Made by a program: the position numbers and the translations under genes | Shown here: positions 50,615 through 59,827 of the stretch, piece after piece | Layout: each line of letters begins with the position of its first letter | How positions within the stretch are numbered: position 1 is the stretch's first letter | Notes under the pieces: model-generated | The model's input: the letters and a program-made list of their open reading frames with translations, nothing else | The model's database searches: none | What the model was told of the DNA's origin: nothing | NCBI GenBank assembly: GCA_045532295.1 | Contig: JAZSFP010000012.1 | Coordinates: forward strand, 1 to 64,000 | From: UBA10677 sp045532295 | Lineage (GTDB): Bacteria; Bacillota; Clostridia; Christensenellales; Pumilibacteraceae | Length of the DNA: 64,000 bases | Direction: 5' to 3'

Positions 50615-51816
50615 AGTTTTGCCTCTTGTTTTTCCATCTTTTCTTTTTTGAACATAATCGGCAATATAAGATTGAGCCAAAAGAAGAAATTTGCCTCTGC
50701 GGATATAAATATCGCAACTACTACCGTCGACACGATAATTGCGCGCATATACGGGTTTTTGTTTTTATAAAAACTTGTAATTGCTAAGAATACTATCGCT
50801 ATAACACCTACGATACCTATTTGTATCCATACTTCGAGATACGTGCAATGCGCAGGAGAAAACTCACCGGTAACTTGTCCAATAAGTTGTGCGGTCGGAT
50901 AAATACCAAGCCCCAAAAACGGCGACTTAAATATTGCGATTAAAGCATTTTCCCACAATGCTATACGCCTTGAATTAGACGAATCCACCCAATTGTTTAC
51001 GTCAAAAATTCTCGATATCGTTTCTTGAGGAATAACAAATGATACTAATAATATCGCCCCTATTATTACGAACCCGCTTATTAACAAGATAAACTTCATT
51101 CGCTTTTCGCTCAACTTTATTTTCGCATTAAGTAAAATGGTTATAACACCTACTATAACGGCTAAAAAAGAACCTCTCGAGCCAGTTAAAAATACAGCAA
51201 AAACAATCATAACGGAAGCAATAAAGTAAAAGATTTTTTGAAGGGACTTTTCCCCTTCAAGCCAGCCTTTAACCGCCAAGAAAAATGGAGCGACTAAAAA
51301 ACCCGCCAAATAGTTAGGATCTATTTTTTGATTACCGAAAACGTTTATCGTTATTCTCGTTGGGTCAAGTTCATAATATCTTACTCGGAAAAGTATCATA
51401 AGTAGAGATATTATTACCCCGGATAAAACGTATCCAAACTGAACTATTTTAAGTTGATTATGGGATAATTCCATTAATGAGAAAACAAAAAACACGGTAA
51501 ATGTGAGAATATAAGTAAGCAGATACCCTCTATCTATGTGTTGAGGATGAAGAACGCAATTAAGAAGTACAATCATTAGTAAAATGATAGCCAAAATCGT
51601 ATTCCCATTAAAATGATTTATCTTCTTAATTGTCAACATTATTCCTAAAATACACACTCCCAAAAGTGGCAAATAAAATCCGGACAATAGAAAATACTGT
51701 TCTTCGTTTAAGAACTGAAAAATCAACTGCAAACACAAGAATATAACGATACCCGTCGTTATTATTCTCGTTTCCAAACTTTGTTTAGTTTTGTCCAACA
51801 ATTGTCCTTTGCCCAT
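50611..51816 (-). CDS. O-antigen ligase/Wzy-type polymerase
   Basis: A 401-residue membrane protein with about 11-12 spans and the Wzy_C signature region (GSRGSFLAVIVGVIT and AHCTYLEVWIQIGIVG with its conserved His). In this operon it should polymerise repeat units outside the membrane. Low GC (by eye about a third). It starts 14 bases after the GT4 gene. Confidence 0.87.
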   Translation of the reverse strand: MGKGQLLDKTKQSLETRIITTGIVIFLCLQLIFQFLNEEQYFLLSGFYLPLLGVCILGIMLTIKKINHFNGNTILAIILLMIVLLNCVLHPQHIDRGYLLTYILTFTVFFVFSLMELSHNQLKIVQFGYVLSGVIISLLMILFRVRYYELDPTRITINVFGNQKIDPNYLAGFLVAPFFLAVKGWLEGEKSLQKIFYFIASVMIVFAVFLTGSRGSFLAVIVGVITILLNAKIKLSEKRMKFILLISGFVIIGAILLVSFVIPQETISRIFDVNNWVDSSNSRRIALWENALIAIFKSPFLGLGIYPTAQLIGQVTGEFSPAHCTYLEVWIQIGIVGVIAIVFLAITSFYKNKNPYMRAIIVSTVVVAIFISAEANFFFWLNLILPIMFKKEKMEKQEAKL

Positions 51817-51830
51817 TTTAACCGTCCACT

Positions 51831-52892
51831 TTACTTAATAAGTTCCCTAACCTCTTTAAACCATTGACAAACTATGCTATTCCAAGCAAATTCAGTTTCA
51901 GCGAGTTTTATTGCATTAATTGACTTTTCAGTCAAAGTTTCTCTCTCTTCAATCGCTTTTTTAATCGAATCTGCTACGGTAATTGCGGAAGTCTCCACCC
52001 CCCAGCCTGCGTTAATTTCATTAATTTTCTCAGCAAGCGTTGTTCCTTCTGTTACAATGCAAGGAAGCCCGTAAGAAAGCGCTTCTAAAATACCCATAGG
52101 CATACCTTCAAATCTTGAGGTTTGAATAAAAACATCTGCATCCAACAGTTTATCCTCTTTGCCATCAGATATCTCCGAATGCACTTCCACTAATCCCTCA
52201 AGCGAATTATTTTTAATTTTCTCACTCAAAAGAAGATTATTATTCCAGGGGGGACCATATATTTCAATCTTTGCGCCTCTTTCTTTCAAGTATTCCTTTA
52301 TAGAAGATACGGCGTCAATCAAAATATCTAACCCTTTATGATAGACGTCTAATCGTCCTATGAATATTAATTTGAATCCTTCAGTGGAAAACTTCTCTTT
52401 CTTTCTTATCGGCAATGCTATTCCATTAGTGCCAATAAATTTTTGTTTTCCAAACTCCGTACTATCAAGTTCTCTTTTAGATAAACATTGAACCGCTTTG
52501 GCTCCGTTTATAAAACGATTAAACAATAATAAATTCGCGACTTTTTTCTTAAGCCATTTTTTCTTTTGGGCCTCTTTAGTGAGTTCGCCGTGAGGTATAA
52601 TGATATATGGTATTTTATTTTTTCTTAACTCTTTTGCTATTTTAAGATACTCTATTCTATACGCCTCGTGGAAAACGACTATATCAGGTTTGTTAAAAGG
52701 AGCAGGAAGTTGACTAACCTTAAAATTTTTATAATAATCATACTGACAACTCACGTTTTTAATTCTATAATTACGAACGTTAACGAAAGCAACCTCCGCT
52801 TCTCGTTGTTGCGCAATAATATGTTGCGGAACAACGACGCAAACGCCACTATATTTACTGTCCGTTATGCTAGCAAAATGCAATATAACCAT
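51831..52892 (-). CDS. GT4 glycosyltransferase
   Basis: A 353-residue GT-B fold enzyme. The donor-binding region has FIGRLDVYHKGLDILIDAV and the E-x7-E motif in SRFEGMPMGILEALSYGLPCI. AAGGAG before the ATG. It retains the configuration of an NDP-sugar; sugar unknown. Confidence 0.9.
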   Translation of the reverse strand: MVILHFASITDSKYSGVCVVVPQHIIAQQREAEVAFVNVRNYRIKNVSCQYDYYKNFKVSQLPAPFNKPDIVVFHEAYRIEYLKIAKELRKNKIPYIIIPHGELTKEAQKKKWLKKKVANLLLFNRFINGAKAVQCLSKRELDSTEFGKQKFIGTNGIALPIRKKEKFSTEGFKLIFIGRLDVYHKGLDILIDAVSSIKEYLKERGAKIEIYGPPWNNNLLLSEKIKNNSLEGLVEVHSEISDGKEDKLLDADVFIQTSRFEGMPMGILEALSYGLPCIVTEGTTLAEKINEINAGWGVETSAITVADSIKKAIEERETLTEKSINAIKLAETEFAWNSIVCQWFKEVRELIK

Positions 52893-52894
52893 TT

Positions 52895-53779
52895 CTACTC
52901 CTTGAGGTCTTGTACTATTTTCTCGACAAGTCCACCATCGTTATTCTTGTCAACTTTTCTCATAAAAAGATATTCAGATTTTCTAATACGGTCATAATCG
53001 TCAAGTGTTAAATTCTTAGGAGAACTTTTGCCTTGTTCCCAAACGATATAATGCAGATAATTCGTTTGGGTATTCGCATACTCTGAATTCATAAGCAAAG
53101 TTTGAAAAAAACTCTCATCGGGACAAGAACAAGTTGCGTAAAATTCTCTATACTGCGGATTATTCGATAAATAATTGATTATATAATTCGCAAAATCCTC
53201 ACTTATACACCACCATTGACTACCAAAATAAAATTGCGTATTTAAGATGTTTTTTCTCTTAAATATCCCAAAAGTCCTTCCGTATCCGCCAGTAACGGCA
53301 ACATATAACCTACGAAGTAGACGCGTAAAAAAGTCCCTTTTCATTAACCACGCTGGAAAAATCAAATCGTTTCTCTTATCGAGATTCGTGTATTTACCGT
53401 TAATGCTTTTCGTCGTTTCAAGTCCGACAAAATTTTTGCCGTTATTCTCATTAAAAAACTTTTCTATCTGTGAACCCGTCTTTATGGGGAAATCTTGTCC
53501 GCTAACTAATGCATAATAACCATAGTTTTTGCCGTTTCCCGTAGCCAACTTAAGCAAAGCCAAAGTAGCGTCAACTTGCGAAATTGTTCCCCATCTAACA
53601 TCTATTCGTTTCTCTTCATCAACAAAATAAACGTTCTCTTTCTTAACAATTTGAGCAGTAATATTCGACTTTTTATCTACGTGGACGTAGAAATCAAATC
53701 TTTCTTCACCCAAAACGTCAATCATTAAATTTATCTGTTCGGGATTGCAATGACACTGTATCAATATCGCTATTTTCAT
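52895..53779 (-). CDS. GT14 (core-2/I-branching type) glycosyltransferase
   Basis: A 294-residue protein starting MKIAILIQCHCNPEQINLMIDVL and FDFYVHVDKKS, with LVSGQDFPIK and a late CPDESFFQTLLMNS block typical of family 14 beta-N-acetylglucosaminyl- or xylosyltransferases. Its presence suggests a branch on the repeat unit. Low GC. Confidence 0.87.
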   Translation of the reverse strand: MKIAILIQCHCNPEQINLMIDVLGEERFDFYVHVDKKSNITAQIVKKENVYFVDEEKRIDVRWGTISQVDATLALLKLATGNGKNYGYYALVSGQDFPIKTGSQIEKFFNENNGKNFVGLETTKSINGKYTNLDKRNDLIFPAWLMKRDFFTRLLRRLYVAVTGGYGRTFGIFKRKNILNTQFYFGSQWWCISEDFANYIINYLSNNPQYREFYATCSCPDESFFQTLLMNSEYANTQTNYLHYIVWEQGKSSPKNLTLDDYDRIRKSEYLFMRKVDKNNDGGLVEKIVQDLKE

Positions 53780-53784
53780 TTTCT

Positions 53785-54603
53785 CTACCTATGTAAGAAT
53801 TTTTTGAAAACCCACGAGCGCAGTTTGTTGGGCATAAGCGCCACTACGAACTGAACGAACAGCGTGCTGTGATAATCCCAAAAACCGATATAGCCCGTTT
53901 TTCTGACTTGTTTTCTGCCTTCTTTGTACTTCTTAAAATACTCCCATCCGCCACGGCGCTCAAACATATCCTTGCCTACTCTTGCGTAAACGAGCGAATC
54001 GTCTATATTCATTGCTTTTGCGCCTGCGTTGAACATATTTACCCACAAAAGCGTGTCTTCCATAAGCAAGCACGATTGATAATTACCCGCTCTAAGAACG
54101 GCGCTCTTTTTGAACATTACCGTCATATGATTAAAGCCGTCGCGACGCTTTTGGTATTTTTTAATCGCCTCGTCGGTAAGTGGTACGGTACGGGTAGCGA
54201 CGGGCTTATCCACGCTCTCTTCAAACTCAATAATATGACTTCCGCAAATATCAAGTTCGGGGTCTTTTTCAAACTCGGCAAGTTGGAGGGCGAACCTATC
54301 CTCTCTTGCAATATCGTCGGTGTCCATCCTTGCCACCAGTTCGTTCGAGCAATGTAACATACCCTCGCGGAGCGCAAGCCCAAGCCCTACGTTCTTTTCA
54401 AGGGGCACGATTTTATAAAGCCCCTCGTCCTTTGCTATATACTCCGATAGCGTTTGCTCAAGTTCGTCCGTTAGCGGACCGTCCTTTACGATAACTATTT
54501 CGCTCGCCTTGACGGTTTGGGCTAAAAGAGAGTCCAGACACTCTCTTAAATTTTGCGGAGTTTCCTTATGGTAAACGGACATAAGCACGGAAAAATCAGC
54601 CAT
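53785..54603 (-). CDS. GT2 glycosyltransferase (WcaA/EpsE-like)
   Basis: A 272-residue family 2 enzyme: FSVLMSVYHKETPQNLRECLDSLLAQT, VKDGPLTDELE and the DxD site in ARMDTDDIA. Start at ATG 54603; its ribosome binding site GAGGAGG is formed by the codons for the acidic tail of the sugar transferase, with which it overlaps by 8 bases. Higher GC than the genes downstream. Confidence 0.9.
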   Translation of the reverse strand: MADFSVLMSVYHKETPQNLRECLDSLLAQTVKASEIVIVKDGPLTDELEQTLSEYIAKDEGLYKIVPLEKNVGLGLALREGMLHCSNELVARMDTDDIAREDRFALQLAEFEKDPELDICGSHIIEFEESVDKPVATRTVPLTDEAIKKYQKRRDGFNHMTVMFKKSAVLRAGNYQSCLLMEDTLLWVNMFNAGAKAMNIDDSLVYARVGKDMFERRGGWEYFKKYKEGRKQVRKTGYIGFWDYHSTLFVQFVVALMPNKLRSWVFKKFLHR

Positions 54604-55435
54604 TGTCTTCCTCCTCTTCGCCCTCGCCACTCTCGGCAATCTCTTCTACCGTTACTTCTTCTTGCTCTAAAATTTCACTAACGGTAGCGGTTTCTTCCAC
54701 TTCGCTCGCCTCTTCGATCTTTTCTACCGCTTGCTCTTTATCGGTGTAGTCCTTACCTAAAACCGCAAACACGGTCATAAACATTACGCCGATATCTTTC
54801 CAAAATCCGTAGTTCTCGATTGCGCGAAGATTGTATTTCATTTTACCGGGAAGTATCGTTTCAGTATACACTTTATCAGTATCCTCCGCCCCGTCAAGCA
54901 GTTTAGCCTCGTCCTTGTAATAAATGCTTGCAAGGGAGGTTACGCCTGCAGGGAGCAAGAGCGTTGCGAGCATTTCGGGAGTATACGCGTCAACGTACTT
55001 GGGAACTTCGGGGCGCGTTCCTACGAAAGTCATATCGCCCAAAAGCACGTCGATAAGTTGGCTTATTTCGTCAAGACGGCATTTTCGTATGAACTTGCCC
55101 ACCTTGGTTACTCGACTGTCTCCGTCAACGGTAACCTGCGAACCTTTATCGGCGTTTTGCACCATTGAACGAAACTTATGTATTCTAAAACGCTTGCCGT
55201 ACTGCGTTACTCGTTCTTGACGATAGAACACGGGACCTTTGCTGTCAATTTTAATCGCAATAGCCAAAATCAAGAAGAAAGGCGAGAGAATTATAAGCAA
55301 AATAAGCGATGCAAAAATATCGAACGCGCGCTTAAAGAATAGACTAAAATTCTTTTTCCTTAACTTCTCGTAGTAAGGCCGTATTTCTTCCCTTTGAAAC
55401 TCTTCGGGAAGTTTTTCCCATTTCTTAATTAGCAT
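54596..55435 (-). CDS. initiating sugar-phosphate transferase (WcaJ/EpsL type) with acidic tail
   Basis: A 279-residue polyprenyl-phosphate glycosyl-1-phosphate transferase. One membrane hairpin (about 33-60, FDIFASLILLIILSPFFLILAIAIKID), then GPVFYRQERVTQYGKRFRIHKFRSM, the DE-containing catalytic block KCRLDEISQLIDVLLGDMTFVGTRPE. It links the first sugar to undecaprenyl phosphate. The last 45 residues are an added Glu-rich tail. Overlaps DegT by 7 bases. Confidence 0.92.
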   Translation of the reverse strand: MLIKKWEKLPEEFQREEIRPYYEKLRKKNFSLFFKRAFDIFASLILLIILSPFFLILAIAIKIDSKGPVFYRQERVTQYGKRFRIHKFRSMVQNADKGSQVTVDGDSRVTKVGKFIRKCRLDEISQLIDVLLGDMTFVGTRPEVPKYVDAYTPEMLATLLLPAGVTSLASIYYKDEAKLLDGAEDTDKVYTETILPGKMKYNLRAIENYGFWKDIGVMFMTVFAVLGKDYTDKEQAVEKIEEASEVEETATVSEILEQEEVTVEEIAESGEGEEEEDNG

Positions 55436-56634
55436 TGATAACTCTTGACAATCTCCAAATAATTTTCGACGATATACTCGACCTCTTCGTCGGTAAGAAG
55501 AGTATGTAACGGTAACGATATCTCGTTAGCGTAAAGCGAGTACGCGTTAGGGTAGTTCTTAATATCAAACCCTAATTTCTTATATGCGGTGTGCATAGGA
55601 AGTGGTTTATAGTGAACGTTGCAAGCAATTCCTCTTTCCGCCATTTTAATGATAATCTCGTTTCGCTCAGCCTCGCCCACGCCCTCTACTCTCGTTAAAT
55701 ACAAGTGTCCGGACGAACTATACGCGTCGGTATAATGGTTAGGCGTTAAAATTCCGTTCCCCTTAAACGCGCCGTCAAATCTCTTTATAATCTGCTCACG
55801 ACGGGCAAGAAGAGAGGGGTATCTTTTCATTTGCGCAAGACCTATCGCCGCTGCAATATCCGTCATATTGCACTTATACCAAGGCCCTACGATATCGTAT
55901 TCCCACGCGCCAAGTTGCGTTTTTGCAAGCGCGTCCTTGCTTTGTCCGTGAAGGGAAAGCAGTTGAAGTCTACGGTAAATCTCGTCGTTATCTACGCCCT
56001 CGATATCTCTCCAAGTAAGCGCTCCGCCCTCTGCCGTGGTAAAGTTCTTTACGGCGTGGAAGGAAAAAGAGGAAAAGTCCGCGAGCATACCTGCCATTAA
56101 TTCGCCTCTCTTCGCGCCAAACGAGTGCGCGGTATCAGCAAGCACGGCAATTCGTCCAAGCGCGTTTTGAAGTTCGCCTTTTGCGTTAAAGAGCGCGCGC
56201 TTTTTCTCGACGATATCAAAAATCCTTTGATAGTCGCAAGGAATTCCCGCAATATCTACGGGGATTATTGCTTTAGTTTTAGGAGTGATTGCTTTTTCTA
56301 AAGCGTCGTAGTCCATTTCAAAGCAATCTTTTTGCGTGTCAACGAGCACTAAAGTTGCGCCCGTATGACAAACTACGGATGCAGAGGCGGTGTAAGTGTA
56401 CGCCGAAGTTATAACCTCGTCGCCCTCACCTATCTCTAAAAGCCTTAACGCAAGTTCTGCGCAAGCGGTTTGCGAATTAAGACAAACGCACTTCTTTGCG
56501 CCCACGAACTGCGCTACCTCGCTTTCAAGTCGTTTCGTTCTCGGTCCGGTGGTTATCCAACCCGAGCGAAGAGCGTCGCAAACCTCGTCAATCTCGCTTT
56601 GAGTTATATCGGGTGGTGAAAAAGGAATTCTCAT
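55429..56634 (-). CDS. DegT/DnrJ/EryC1/StrS-type sugar aminotransferase
   Basis: A 401-residue PLP enzyme. Lys196 in SFHAVKNFTTAEGG is the PLP lysine; ADTAHSFGA binds the cofactor ring. It makes amino sugars for the repeat unit, probably a diamino-trideoxy sugar such as UDP-bacillosamine-type, since the next gene is the WcaJ-type transferase; no dehydratase is nearby. First gene of the operon, with AAGGAG before the ATG. Confidence 0.92.
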   Translation of the reverse strand: MRIPFSPPDITQSEIDEVCDALRSGWITTGPRTKRLESEVAQFVGAKKCVCLNSQTACAELALRLLEIGEGDEVITSAYTYTASASVVCHTGATLVLVDTQKDCFEMDYDALEKAITPKTKAIIPVDIAGIPCDYQRIFDIVEKKRALFNAKGELQNALGRIAVLADTAHSFGAKRGELMAGMLADFSSFSFHAVKNFTTAEGGALTWRDIEGVDNDEIYRRLQLLSLHGQSKDALAKTQLGAWEYDIVGPWYKCNMTDIAAAIGLAQMKRYPSLLARREQIIKRFDGAFKGNGILTPNHYTDAYSSSGHLYLTRVEGVGEAERNEIIIKMAERGIACNVHYKPLPMHTAYKKLGFDIKNYPNAYSLYANEISLPLHTLLTDEEVEYIVENYLEIVKSYQC

Positions 56635-56762
56635 TTTGCTCCTTCGCGTATACGCGTACGCGCGTAAAAGTCGGCGCGCTAAATTGCGCGCTCAAAACCG
56701 CCCTGCTAAACGGCAAGGCAAAACCTTAAAGGCGAGTATTTCGCCCTTTTCTCTCTAAATTA
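56635..56762 (-). promoter_or_regulatory. GC-rich leader of the exopolysaccharide operon
   Basis: On the minus strand the hairpin GCCTTGC-CGTTTA-GCAGGGC (56719-56700) is followed by GGTTTT, then GCGCGC repeated (56691-56686, 56679-56674) and a 22-base strictly alternating purine-pyrimidine tract (56666-56645) next to the ribosome binding site. No clear promoter hexamers were found in it; transcription may come from further upstream. Confidence 0.5.
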
Positions 56763-57500
56763 TTATTCCGCCTTCTTTTTCTGACGAGCCTCGAACGAGG
56801 TGTCGTTAGCAAGTTTAAGCGTATAGATTGCATCGGACAAAGTATCGTCGTCCACAATCTTAAACCTAATCGGCTTATTCTTAATCTTCGTACCCTTTTC
56901 CTTGCCGTACGCTTTAAGGTTGGGGTTTACGATAGTAACGTCAAGGGTGGGAACGCCTTTAGCAAACTTAAGTTTACCTATGGAGTCTTGACCCTGCATA
57001 ATGGTTATTGCGTATTGCGACTCTTTAACGCGCGCCTTTTCAAAACCTTTAGCAGCGTCCATAATCGCGTCAAAACGCTTTTTATTGCGCTTATCAAGTT
57101 TTTCGTACTCTTCCTTAATCGTAAGACGGGTTGCGCTTACGCCAAACGCTACGGTATTGCCGTCGTCTACGGGCGCAGGTTCTACCACCGGTTGAGGCGC
57201 AGGAGCAGGCGCAACTTGAGGAGCAGGTTCTACTACTGGAGCAGGCGCAGGTTGTTGTACTACGGGCTGAACCTCGGGTTGAGGCTGAGAAACGGGCACG
57301 ACGGGGGTGGGGTTAACCACGGGGCGAGCCGGTTGAACCTGAGGCTGAACTGCGGTAGGGTCGTAATAGATTACGCGCGGTTCTTCCTTTTTCTTCGAGC
57401 CCTCAATCATTCCTTGAATAAACTCGTAAATAGCAACTATTACGAAGAGGGCGGCCATCACGATCATAACGACCATAAGTACGATAACGATTTCGTTCAT
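56763..57500 (-). CDS. single-span membrane protein with Pro/Val/Gln linker and unknown C-terminal domain
   Basis: A 245-residue protein: N-terminal membrane span (about 3-30), a low-complexity linker rich in Pro, Val, Gln and Ala (about 45-125), and a folded C-terminal domain of about 115 residues (from TIKEEYEKLDKRNKKRFDAIMDAAKG). I do not recognise the domain. I start at ATG 57500 with GGAGG 8 bases upstream, not at the TTG at 57515. Own full-consensus promoter. Confidence 0.78.
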   Translation of the reverse strand: MNEIVIVLMVVMIVMAALFVIVAIYEFIQGMIEGSKKKEEPRVIYYDPTAVQPQVQPARPVVNPTPVVPVSQPQPEVQPVVQQPAPAPVVEPAPQVAPAPAPQPVVEPAPVDDGNTVAFGVSATRLTIKEEYEKLDKRNKKRFDAIMDAAKGFEKARVKESQYAITIMQGQDSIGKLKFAKGVPTLDVTIVNPNLKAYGKEKGTKIKNKPIRFKIVDDDTLSDAIYTLKLANDTSFEARQKKKAE

Positions 57501-57534
57501 TTCTTTAACCTCCAAAGGTTATGGTATATATTTA

Positions 57535-57563
57535 ATTATAACATTGATTTATATAACTGTCAA
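57535..57563 (-). promoter_or_regulatory. promoter of the linker membrane protein gene
   Basis: Minus strand TTGACA (57563-57558), 17-base spacer, TATAAT (57540-57535). Confidence 0.88.
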
Positions 57564-57597
57564 CACTTTACGCCGTTTTTACGGCTAATTTAACCTT

Positions 57598-57629
57598 AAA
57601 AAAACGAAAACCATAGCATACGCTATGGT
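57598..57629 (-). terminator. terminator of uraA-upp
   Basis: ACCATAGC (minus 57629-57622) pairs with GCTATGGT (57617-57610) around GTAT, followed by TTTCGTTTTTTT on the minus strand. Confidence 0.88.
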
Positions 57630-57689
57630 CCGTTTTGTCGTTTTAGTAGTCTATTTATTGTTTTAGTGGCGATGGAGCAACTAAGCCCA

Positions 57690-58328
57690 CTACTTCGTTC
57701 CGAAAAGTCTATCGCCTGCGTCGCCAAGACCGGGAAGGATATATCCGTTCTCGTTTAAGCAACGGTCGAGCGTGGATACGTAGATATTTACGTCGGGATG
57801 CGCCTCAGCAACCTTTTCTACGCCCTCGGGCGCGCCGATGATTGCCATAAACTTAATGTTCTTGCAACCGCGCTTTTTGAGGAGCGCAATCGCGTCGCAA
57901 GCGCTACCGCCCGTAGCAAGCATAGGGTCAACCAAAAGAACGAGTTTATTCTCGATACCGTCGGGAAGTTTGCAGTAGTACTCACAAGGCTCGAGCGTTT
58001 CTTCGTTTCTATACATACCGATATGTCCCACTCTTGCGCTGGGGAAAAGCACGTGAACGCCGTTCACCATACCAAGACCAGCCCTAAGGATAGGAACGAT
58101 TGCAATAGAGTTGTCTACTACTACTTGTTGCTCGCAAGTTTCAAGGGGAGTTTTAACGATTTTAGTTTCGGTGGGTACTTCCTTCAAACTCTCGTAGGTC
58201 ATAAGGGTGGTAATTTCCTCGATGAGTTCGCGGAACTCCTTCATACTCGTCTTCTCGTCGCGAAGAATTGCGATTTTATGGCGAATAAGAGGGTGGTCGA
58301 AAATTTTAACGTTTTCGTAATTTTTCAT
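57690..58328 (-). CDS. upp: uracil phosphoribosyltransferase
   Basis: A 212-residue enzyme converting uracil and PRPP to UMP. The PRPP loop VDPMLATGGSA is at about 130-140, with the uracil-binding YVSTLDRCLNENGYILPGLGDAGDRLFGT at the C-terminus. It starts 3 bases after uraA stops, with GAGG. Salvage partner of the permease. Confidence 0.96.
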   Translation of the reverse strand: MKNYENVKIFDHPLIRHKIAILRDEKTSMKEFRELIEEITTLMTYESLKEVPTETKIVKTPLETCEQQVVVDNSIAIVPILRAGLGMVNGVHVLFPSARVGHIGMYRNEETLEPCEYYCKLPDGIENKLVLLVDPMLATGGSACDAIALLKKRGCKNIKFMAIIGAPEGVEKVAEAHPDVNIYVSTLDRCLNENGYILPGLGDAGDRLFGTK

Positions 58329-58331
58329 TTT

Positions 58332-59753
58332 TTATTCCTCTACTACTTCTTCTTTAGCAATGTCCTCCGCCACTTCTTCCACTACTTCTTCTTTAGCAGG
58401 CTCAGCCTTCTTGCTCTTAATCGAGCCAAGGAGGTTAACGAGGATACCAAGGATAAGAGCGCAAGCAACGGAAGTAAGGGTTACTTGACCAAAGGTAAGG
58501 CTCATTCCACCTACACCTGCAATCAATACTACCGATACGGTGAAGAGGTTCTTGTTGTCGCCAAGGTCAACCTTTTGAATCATCTTAAGACCGGATACTG
58601 CGATAAATCCGTAAAGAGTGAAACATACACCACCCATTACACAAGAAGGTATGGTGGAAAGGAAGGTTACGAAGGGAGCGAAGAAGGACGCTAAGATACA
58701 CATAATTGCAGCGGTAAGAATAGTTACTACCGACGCGTTACCGGAGATTGCTACGCAACCAACGGACTCGCCGTAGGTGGTGTTGGGACAACCGCCGAAG
58801 AACGCGCCTGCAATCGAGCCTACGCCGTCGCCAAGAAGAGTGCGATGAAGACCGGGGTCTTTGGTCAAGTCAGTCTCGATGATAGAAGAAATGTTCTTGT
58901 GGTCTGCAAGGTGCTCAGCAAATACTACGAACGCTACGGGAACGTAAGCAACCAAAAGCGTTACGATGTACGAACCCCAGTCAACGCCCTCAACGGTAAA
59001 CGCCTCGAAAGCCTTAACGAAGGTGAATTCGGGAAGCCATTGCATATTAGCGAACTTGCCAAAGTCAATAACTACGAGTTCGGGAATACTTGCCGCCGTT
59101 CCGATAACGGTGAAAATGGTAGCAACTAAGTAGCCTGCTAAAATACCGATAATGAAGGGAATCATTTTAAGCATTTTCTTGCCGTAAATGGAGCAAGCAA
59201 TTACGGTGCCAAGCGTTACGAGACCGCAAATAAGGGCAACGTAGGGGTTAGTTCCAGCCATACCCTTACTCAAGTCGCCTACTGCGTTACCTGCAAGCGA
59301 AAGACCGATAACCGCTACGGTAGGTCCGATAACTGCTGCAGGCATAATCTTGTTAATCCAGTTAACGCCTGCAAACTTAACGATAAGCGCGATAACTACG
59401 TACACGAGACCTGCAAAAACTGCGCCGATGATAATACCAAGGTATCCAACGGAAGCGCTTGCCGCGCCTGCGAACGCCGCGCACATAGAACCGATGAACG
59501 CGAACGACGAACCAAGGAACACGGGGCTCTTAAACTTAGTGAAGAGCAAGTACACGATAGTACCTACGCCTGCGCCGAAGAGCGCTGCCGACTGGCTCAT
59601 CTGAGCGCCCGCCGCGATACCTGCATCGCTCGTATTGATAATTACGGGCACGACGATGGTAGCGGCAAGGATTGCCAAGACCTGTTGAAACGCAAACACG
59701 ATAGTTTTCCACAAACCGGGCTTGTCGTTTACTTTGTAAATAAGATTACTCAT
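58332..59753 (-). CDS. uraA: uracil permease UraA (NCS2 family)
   Basis: A 473-residue membrane protein with about 14 spans: the NCS2 features GSSFAFIGSMCAAFAG, the substrate Glu in FVVFAEHLADHKNIS, and GCPNTTYGESVGCVAI with the second Glu. It imports uracil by proton symport. The C-terminal 25 residues are acidic. AAAGGAGG precedes the ATG. It lies behind a leader peptide and an attenuator. Confidence 0.95.
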   Translation of the reverse strand: MSNLIYKVNDKPGLWKTIVFAFQQVLAILAATIVVPVIINTSDAGIAAGAQMSQSAALFGAGVGTIVYLLFTKFKSPVFLGSSFAFIGSMCAAFAGAASASVGYLGIIIGAVFAGLVYVVIALIVKFAGVNWINKIMPAAVIGPTVAVIGLSLAGNAVGDLSKGMAGTNPYVALICGLVTLGTVIACSIYGKKMLKMIPFIIGILAGYLVATIFTVIGTAASIPELVVIDFGKFANMQWLPEFTFVKAFEAFTVEGVDWGSYIVTLLVAYVPVAFVVFAEHLADHKNISSIIETDLTKDPGLHRTLLGDGVGSIAGAFFGGCPNTTYGESVGCVAISGNASVVTILTAAIMCILASFFAPFVTFLSTIPSCVMGGVCFTLYGFIAVSGLKMIQKVDLGDNKNLFTVSVVLIAGVGGMSLTFGQVTLTSVACALILGILVNLLGSIKSKKAEPAKEEVVEEVAEDIAKEEVVEE

Positions 59754-59800
59754 AAAAACTGTCCTCCTTTAAAGACAATAAAATTAACGCGTTAGGGCGC

Positions 59801-59827
59801 AAAAAAAGAAAGGTCCTAAAACCTTTC
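59801..59827 (-). terminator. attenuator in the uraA-upp leader
   Basis: On the minus strand GAAAGGT (59827-59821) pairs with ACCTTTC (59814-59808), then seven U (59807-59801). The 5' arm directly follows the stop codon of a leader peptide. Confidence 0.88.
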
